Part shown: positions 16,193 to 19,731 of the stretch, in pieces
Layout of the letters: each line of letters starts with the position of its first letter
Numbering within the stretch: position 1 is the first letter of the stretch
DNA from: Ignavibacteriaceae bacterium
GTDB lineage: Bacteria > Bacteroidota > Ignavibacteria > Ignavibacteriales > Ignavibacteriaceae
DNA length: 19,731 bases
Assembly (NCBI GenBank): GCA_031292465.1
Contig: JARLHB010000117.1
Coordinates: forward strand, 1 to 19,731
Reading direction: 5' to 3'
Notes under the pieces: generated by a model
The model's input: only the letters and a program-made list of their open reading frames with translations
What the model was told of the DNA's origin: nothing
The model's database searches: none
Made by a program: the position numbers and the translations under genes

Positions 16193-16231
16193 AAAAAAAT
16201 AAAAAGGCTGGCAAAAACATTTTTACCAGCC
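16193..16231 (-). terminator. Rho-independent terminator after the pilin gene
   Basis: On the minus strand GGCTGG pairs with CCAGCC (16231-16226 with 16211-16206), the stem is extended by an inner AAAAA/TTTTT pairing, and a run of T residues follows (TTTTTATTTTTTT). It lies 27 nt after the pilin stop and would isolate the pilin transcript from the toxin-antitoxin and pilC genes. Confidence 0.9.
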
Positions 16232-16257
16232 CTGAAACATACACTATATGTAAAAAA

Positions 16258-16662
16258 CTATGGGTTTGTTACTACAACGCTATCTTTAGCCAGCGTAACG
16301 ATGTCTGTTAATGTTACTGCACTTCCGTTGGCTCCTTTTTGTGTAAGACTGGTTCCAAGGAAAGAAATACCTGTTGCTGTACCGGCTGCACTAATTGTGT
16401 ATGTTGCATTAGCAGTTGTTGTTAGACCGGTTGGTATAGCAAAGCTTACAAAAGAAGGGCCGCTTGTTGTTGCGCCGCCGCCCATTGAGGTTGGCTTGTT
16501 TGCATATTGTCTGGCCATAGCGCCTAAATTATTTAAATCTGATGCAATTGCATCTTTATTTGATGATACTGCATTTGCATTAAAAAGGTTGATACCTACT
16601 ACAATTGCAATACCTACTATGATAACACCGAGAACGATTAAAAGAAGTTGTTGCTGACCCAT
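16258..16662 (-). CDS. Pilin-like protein with a two-residue leader and no Glu5
   Basis: This 134-residue protein begins MGQQQLLLIVLGVIIVGIAI, a long hydrophobic helix right at the N-terminus, followed by an amphipathic stretch (NAVSSNKDAIASDLNNLGAMARQYA) and a Gly/Ala/Thr/Ser-rich, beta-type domain without cysteine. That is the build of a small type IV pilin or pseudopilin. If prepilin peptidase cuts after Gly2 the leader is only two residues, and mature position 5 is Leu instead of the nearly universal Glu. An in-frame TGA five codons upstream rules out a longer leader. A strong GAGGAG ribosome site and a private terminator suggest high, independent expression, as expected for a major pilin. 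It lies next to the pil operon on the same strand. Function is inferred from helix, context and size; a small unrelated membrane protein remains possible. Confidence 0.75.
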   Translation of the reverse strand: MGQQQLLLIVLGVIIVGIAIVVGINLFNANAVSSNKDAIASDLNNLGAMARQYANKPTSMGGGATTSGPSFVSFAIPTGLTTTANATYTISAAGTATGISFLGTSLTQKGANGSAVTLTDIVTLAKDSVVVTNP

Positions 16663-16670
16663 TATTAGAT

Positions 16671-16676
16671 CTCCTC
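16671..16676 (-). promoter_or_regulatory. Strong ribosome binding site of the pilin gene
   Basis: GAGGAG on the minus strand stands 8 nt before the ATG at 16662. It is the best Shine-Dalgarno match seen in the window, consistent with a highly made protein, and fixes the unusual short-leader start. Confidence 0.8.
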
Positions 16677-16802
16677 AATTTATTGGTTAAATAGTTGTCA
16701 TGGTTTAAGCAAGTAATTTTTCATGACACATGTTGTTTTGATTTTCTCAAATTCCACAATATTTAAACTAAAAAACATGCCATAATTTGGCGGCTGTATC
16801 TT

Positions 16803-16832
16803 ATTATAAAATAAGGAAGTTATTAGTGTCAT
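16803..16832 (-). promoter_or_regulatory. Candidate sigma-70-type promoter of the pilin gene
   Basis: On the minus strand ATGACA (16832-16827, 5 of 6 to consensus) is followed after 18 nt by TATAAT (16808-16803, 6 of 6). Transcription would start near 16796, giving a leader of about 130 nt before the ATG. The large palindrome begins 17 nt upstream of the -35 element. It does not have the Bacteroidota TAnnTTTG form, so use by the organism is uncertain. Confidence 0.4.
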
Positions 16833-16848
16833 TAAAGAGAAATGTAAA

Positions 16849-16893
16849 AATTACCGGTAATATTTACCTATTAGGTAAATATTACCGGTAATT
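16849..16893. repeat. 45-nt perfect palindrome with nested palindromes
   Basis: Two 22-nt arms (16849-16870 and 16872-16893) are exact reverse complements around a single T at 16871. Each arm contains the 12-nt palindrome ATTACCGGTAAT, and the centre reads TTTACCTA-T-TAGGTAAA. It lies between the aspS 3' end (97 nt away) and the pilin promoter. On the minus strand it is followed by TTTTTA, so it could end aspS transcription; the nested symmetry equally suits a protein-binding site or a cruciform. Confidence 0.9.
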
Positions 16894-16940
16894 GCGGAAA
16901 GACTTTAGGTAAAATTTGCTAACCTATTGTAATTATAGGT
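16866..16940. repeat. Cluster of TAGGT/ACCTA motifs
   Basis: ACCTA occurs at 16866 and 16922 and TAGGT at 16872, 16906 and 16936. The three TAGGT copies extend to TAGGTAA and are spaced 34 and 30 nt apart, close to three helical turns. ACCTAT/ATAGGT and TGTAATT/AATTACA also form competing small hairpins at 16922-16950. This may be a regulator array or alternative RNA folding after aspS. Confidence 0.55.
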
Positions 16941-16989
16941 AACAATTACATGTAGCTATGATCCACCTTTAAGGAGAACCATAGGCTAT

Positions 16990-18756
16990 TTACCTTATTT
17001 TAATATGAAGTTCTTTAAGCTGTTCGTCATTAACAGTAGATGGTGCATCATCCATTAGTGAAATAGCGCTTGCTGTTTTGGGGAATGCAATTACTTCTCT
17101 GATGGAATTTTCACCTGCAAAGATCATTGCCATTCTGTCAAAACCGAAAGCAAATCCGCCGTGAGGAGGAGCGCCGTATTTAAAGGCATTTATTAAAAAT
17201 CCGAACCTATATTCGGCTTCCTCATCGGTAATTCCTAATGCTTTGAACATTTTGGATTGTAAATCTGCATTATGAATCCTTATACTTCCGCCGCCTATTT
17301 CCGTACCGTTAAGAACAAGATCGTAGGCGCGTGCCCTTACTCTGCCGGGATCGCTTTCCATATATTCAATGTCTTCAAGTCTTGGAGATGTAAACGGGTG
17401 GTGCATTGCATAATATCTCTTGGTTTGCTCATCCCACTCAAAAAGAGGGAAGTCGGTAACCCATAATAATTTTGGTTCTGACTCGGGCGTAATTAAATTT
17501 AAGCGTCTTGCCATTTCAAGCCTTAAAGAGCCCATAATAGAAAGAGCTTTCAGCTTTGATCCTGTTAAGATAAAGATTAAGTCGCCGGGTTTTGCCTGAA
17601 TGGCTTCAGTCAGGTTCTTCTTTTCTTCATCAGTTAAGAATTTAGCAATAGGTGCTTCCAGCTCGTTTTCCTTTACACGCATCCAGATTAAACCGCCTGC
17701 GCCCAGCTTTTTAACAAAATCGGTGAGCAAATCAAGCTGGTTGCGCGTATATTCTCCGCAGCCTGGAGCTAATAAGCCTGTAATAATTCCTTTATTCTTA
17801 ATATGATCCTGAAATACTTTGAATGTGGTATTTTCAAAAACATGATTAAGCGTAACCATTTCCAATCCGAAACGTAAATCAGGCTTATCACTGCCGTATT
17901 TTTCAAGCGCTTCGTCAAAGGTTAACCTGGGCAATGGCAGTTGAAGCTCACGGTTTGAAATATCTTTATATAATATTTTCATCAGTCCTTCAACCACCTC
18001 AAATATATTTTCCTGGTCAATGAAGGACATTTCAACATCTATTTGTGTAAATTCCGGCTGCCTGTCAGCTCTAAGGTCTTCATCCCTGAAGCATTTTACG
18101 ATCTGAAAATATCTGTCCAGGCCGGAAACCATCAACAACTGTTTGTACTGCTGCGGCGACTGCGGTAAAGCGTAAAACTTACTTTTATGAAGCCTGCTCG
18201 GTACCAGATAGTCTCTTGCGCCTTCAGGGGTGCTTTTCATAAGCACAGGTGTTTCCACTTCAATAAAACTATTTTCATCAAAATATTTTCTTACCAACTG
18301 ATACATTTTGTGGCGCATCAGCAGGTTCTTTTGCATGGCAGGTCTTCTTAAATCGATGTACCGGTATTTTAATCTTATATCTTCGCTTGTATCAATTTCA
18401 TCTTTTATAGGGAAAGGAGGAGTTTTAGCTTCGTTAAGTATTACTAATTTATTAACCATTACATCAATTTGTCCCGTATTCAGAGCCGGATTTTCGGTAC
18501 CTTCGGGTCTTTTTCTTACTTTGCCTTCTATAGATATAACGAATTCATTACGCAAGACAGTTGCATTTTCATGTGCTTCTTTATCAAAACCGGGTTCAAA
18601 TACAATTTGAGTTATGCCGTAACGGTCTCTAAGGTCAATAAAAATTAAACCGCCCAAATCGCGTCTTGTATCTACCCAGCCGTTTAATACAACATTATCG
18701 CCTATGTTAACTTCTCTTAACTCACCGCAAGTATGCGTCCTTGTTTTAAAAAACAT
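16990..18756 (-). CDS. aspS: Aspartyl-tRNA synthetase, bacterial type
   Basis: This 588-residue class II synthetase charges tRNA(Asp) with aspartate in the cytoplasm. It starts with an OB-fold anticodon-binding domain (GWVDTRRDLGGLIFIDLRDR). The catalytic core has motif 2 at FRDEDLRADRQPEFTQ (from Phe223) and motif 3 at GGFAFGFDRMAMIFAG (Arg541), with the bacterial GAD insertion domain in between at about 290-420. Length matches the bacterial family (about 590). RDLGG in the anticodon domain is the form seen in E. coli-type enzymes, which suggests a discriminating AspRS; this is a weak inference. The Shine-Dalgarno-like GAAGGAG (18776-18770) is 13 nt from the ATG, rather far, but no in-frame alternative start exists nearer to it. 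It is transcribed away from the nucleoside phosphorylase gene. Confidence 0.98.
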   Translation of the reverse strand: MFFKTRTHTCGELREVNIGDNVVLNGWVDTRRDLGGLIFIDLRDRYGITQIVFEPGFDKEAHENATVLRNEFVISIEGKVRKRPEGTENPALNTGQIDVMVNKLVILNEAKTPPFPIKDEIDTSEDIRLKYRYIDLRRPAMQKNLLMRHKMYQLVRKYFDENSFIEVETPVLMKSTPEGARDYLVPSRLHKSKFYALPQSPQQYKQLLMVSGLDRYFQIVKCFRDEDLRADRQPEFTQIDVEMSFIDQENIFEVVEGLMKILYKDISNRELQLPLPRLTFDEALEKYGSDKPDLRFGLEMVTLNHVFENTTFKVFQDHIKNKGIITGLLAPGCGEYTRNQLDLLTDFVKKLGAGGLIWMRVKENELEAPIAKFLTDEEKKNLTEAIQAKPGDLIFILTGSKLKALSIMGSLRLEMARRLNLITPESEPKLLWVTDFPLFEWDEQTKRYYAMHHPFTSPRLEDIEYMESDPGRVRARAYDLVLNGTEIGGGSIRIHNADLQSKMFKALGITDEEAEYRFGFLINAFKYGAPPHGGFAFGFDRMAMIFAGENSIREVIAFPKTASAISLMDDAPSTVNDEQLKELHIKIR

Positions 18757-18792
18757 TTTCTTTATCCAACTCCTTCAAAAAAGATTTAGATG

Positions 18793-18824
18793 CAAAAATA
18801 AGCAAATCAATAGGGGGATACAAA
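18793..18824 (-). promoter_or_regulatory. Candidate aspS promoter (Bacteroidota type)
   Basis: On the minus strand TTTG (18824-18821) is followed after 20 nt by TATTTTTG (18800-18793), an exact match to TAnnTTTG at the same spacing as the toxin-antitoxin promoter. The predicted leader is about 30 nt. Confidence 0.45.
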
Positions 18825-18914
18825 TAAAAGGGCCGGCGGCATAGAGTTTCTGATGCTTTATATTACCATATAATATAGCTGTTGTATATAACTTTTGCGT
18901 CAAAGAAAAAATAG

Positions 18915-18979
18915 AACTGTATTTTTATACAGTTGGAACTATTTTGTAAAATATATAATGTTGCTGTATAAAAATACAT
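18915..18979. repeat. Pair of inverted repeats flanking the nucleoside phosphorylase promoter region
   Basis: AACTGTAT and ATACAGTT (18915-18922, 18927-18934) form a perfect 8-bp inverted repeat with a TTTT centre. The 16-nt core 18917-18932 reappears in reverse complement at 18964-18979 with 15 of 16 matching. The two sites are 47 nt apart and lie on either side of a TATAAT, as operators would. Confidence 0.6.
18933..18959 (+). promoter_or_regulatory. Candidate promoter of the nucleoside phosphorylase gene
   Basis: TTGGAA (18933-18938) and TATAAT (18954-18959) with a 15-nt spacer, shorter than the usual 17. The leader to the ATG at 19001 would be about 35 nt. The two inverted-repeat sites overlap or border it. 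Confidence 0.3.
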
Positions 18980-19000
18980 GCATATAGGTATAAAATTAAT

Positions 19001-19731
19001 ATGAATACAGTTGAAATAATCCGCAAGAAAAGAGACAAAAATATTCTTAGCAAAGAAGAAATTGAATTTTTGGTTTTTTCTTATACAAAAAATAAGATTC
19101 CCGATTACCAGTTTTCGGCCTTCTTAATGGCAGCATTTCTGAACGGCATGACGAAAGAGGAAACTTCCGCTTTAACAAGAGCAATGCTTTTCAGCGGTAA
19201 AATTGTGAATCTAAATTCTGTTCCCGGCTTAAAAGTGGATAAACACTCTACAGGCGGGGTAGGCGACAAAACCTCATTGATACTTGCCCCGATTGCTGCT
19301 GCTGCGGGAGTAAAAGTTCCGATGATATCCGGCAGGGGCCTGGGGCATACCGGCGGTACGCTGGATAAACTTGAATCCATTCCCGGGTTTAGAACAAATT
19401 TGTCTTTAACTGAGTATAAAGCAGCATTAAAAAAATGCGGCGCAGTGTTAATCGGGCAAACAAAAGATATAGCTCCCGCTGATAAATTAATTTATTCACT
19501 GCGTGATGTTACCGCAACTGTAGAATCAATTCCGCTGATTACAGCAAGTATAATGAGCAAGAAGCTTGCTGAAGGCATTGACAGCCTTGTCCTTGATGTT
19601 AAAATAGGCAGCGGCGCTTTTATGAAAGATTTAAAAGATGCTGAAAAGCTTACACAGTCTTTGGTTGATACCGCCAAATCATTTAATAAAAAAGTAATTG
19701 CATTTATTACGGACATGAACCAGCCGCTTGG
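19001..19731 (+). CDS. deoA: Pyrimidine-nucleoside (thymidine) phosphorylase, 5' part
   Basis: The frame stays open from the ATG at 19001 to the right edge: 243 codons of an expected 430-440. It encodes the start of a nucleoside phosphorylase family II enzyme, which splits thymidine or uridine with phosphate to the base and (deoxy)ribose 1-phosphate in nucleoside salvage. Visible signatures are the phosphate-binding segment KHSTGGVGDKTS (Lys81-Ser83), the family signature SGRGLGHTGGTLDKLE, and Arg168, Ser183 and Lys187 at the spacing of the base-binding Arg171/Ser186/Lys190 of E. coli thymidine phosphorylase. Later comes DVKIGSGAFMKD. The protein begins MNTVEIIRKKRDKNILSKEE, as usual for the family. 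The ribosome site is weak. Thymidine versus broader pyrimidine specificity cannot be settled here. Minus-strand ORFs inside it are shadows. Confidence 0.95.
   Translation, partial: MNTVEIIRKKRDKNILSKEEIEFLVFSYTKNKIPDYQFSAFLMAAFLNGMTKEETSALTRAMLFSGKIVNLNSVPGLKVDKHSTGGVGDKTSLILAPIAAAAGVKVPMISGRGLGHTGGTLDKLESIPGFRTNLSLTEYKAALKKCGAVLIGQTKDIAPADKLIYSLRDVTATVESIPLITASIMSKKLAEGIDSLVLDVKIGSGAFMKDLKDAEKLTQSLVDTAKSFNKKVIAFITDMNQPL

Larger units (their letters stand above)
16663..16989. other. Gene-free stretch between aspS and the pilin gene
   Basis: This 327-nt stretch has no credible ORF. It holds the pilin ribosome site (16671-16676), a predicted leader of about 130 nt, a sigma-70-like promoter for the pilin (16803-16832), a 45-nt perfect palindrome (16849-16893) and further inverted and direct TAGGTAA-type repeats up to 16940. 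The part from 16941 to the aspS stop shows nothing further that I can assign. Confidence 0.7.

Noticed and set aside
15483..16202. 239-codon plus-strand ORF opposite the toxin-antitoxin pair
   Set aside because: It runs antisense through the toxin, the antitoxin and the pilC remnant, and its product resembles no protein family; the minus-strand pair has clear family motifs.
16768..16783. Possible sigma-54 promoter for the pilin on the minus strand (TGGCATG followed by TTAGT)
   Set aside because: The -24 GG half fits, but the essential -12 GC is replaced (TTAG instead of TTGC), so sigma-54 control of the pilin cannot be claimed despite the activator at the window edge.
16866..16940. CRISPR-like reading of the repeated TAGGTAA motifs
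   Set aside because: The repeats are 7 nt long and partly inverted, and no cas gene is nearby.
19105..19716. Two minus-strand ORFs of 91 and 74 codons
   Set aside because: They lie opposite the nucleoside phosphorylase, whose open frame and signatures on the plus strand are unmistakable.

Overview
The window is AT-rich bacterial DNA from a Gram-negative organism: it encodes an outer-membrane secretin and type IV pilus parts. The gene set, the low GC content and two promoters that fit the Bacteroidota-type TTG-N20-TAnnTTTG pattern suggest the Bacteroidota/Chlorobiota/Ignavibacteriota group. Ignavibacteria-like is my best guess, from general impression only. No rRNA, tRNA, CRISPR array or transposase was seen.

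Layout. Positions 1-2562 (+) hold the 3' part of a sigma-54-dependent activator followed by a soluble PAS-GAF-histidine kinase-REC protein. Facing them and overlapping by 9 bp is a long minus-strand run from 15397 down to 2554: pilC, pilB, pilT, a fused PilM-PilN protein, a PilO protein with a PilP-like tail, a short secretin, a lone REC protein, a 1183-residue membrane hybrid kinase with three REC domains, and a REC protein with a kinase-like His helix but no ATPase domain. Except for a 115-nt gap between pilB and pilT, neighbours overlap or lie within 12 nt, so the pilus machine and a phosphorelay look like one expression unit. Upstream (15438-15964, -) is a ParE/RelE-type toxin-antitoxin pair, then a degraded copy of the first 12 codons of pilC, a strong terminator, and a separate pilin-like gene (16258-16662, -) with an unusual N-terminus. 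A 327-nt gene-free stretch with a 45-nt perfect palindrome separates the pilin from aspS (16990-18756, -). The window ends with the 5' half of a pyrimidine-nucleoside phosphorylase gene on the plus strand (19001 to the edge).

How the parts work together. PilB and PilT would drive extension and retraction through PilC; the PilMN and PilOP proteins would form a simplified inner-membrane alignment complex; the secretin would be the outer-membrane exit. The linked kinase, REC and REC-DHp proteins are candidates for controlling pilus action or surface behaviour, and the convergent sigma-54 activator/kinase pair for controlling transcription. This coupling is inferred from gene order. Prepilin peptidase, minor pilins and an HPt protein are not in the window.

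The most distinctive points are: the compact pilus set with two fusions and a pilin lacking the usual Glu5; the toxin-antitoxin pair lying between pilC and a decayed duplicate of the pilC start, which may have placed the pilus operon under the toxin-antitoxin promoter; the palindrome upstream of the pilin promoter; and the REC-DHp protein as a possible Spo0B-like phosphotransfer step.
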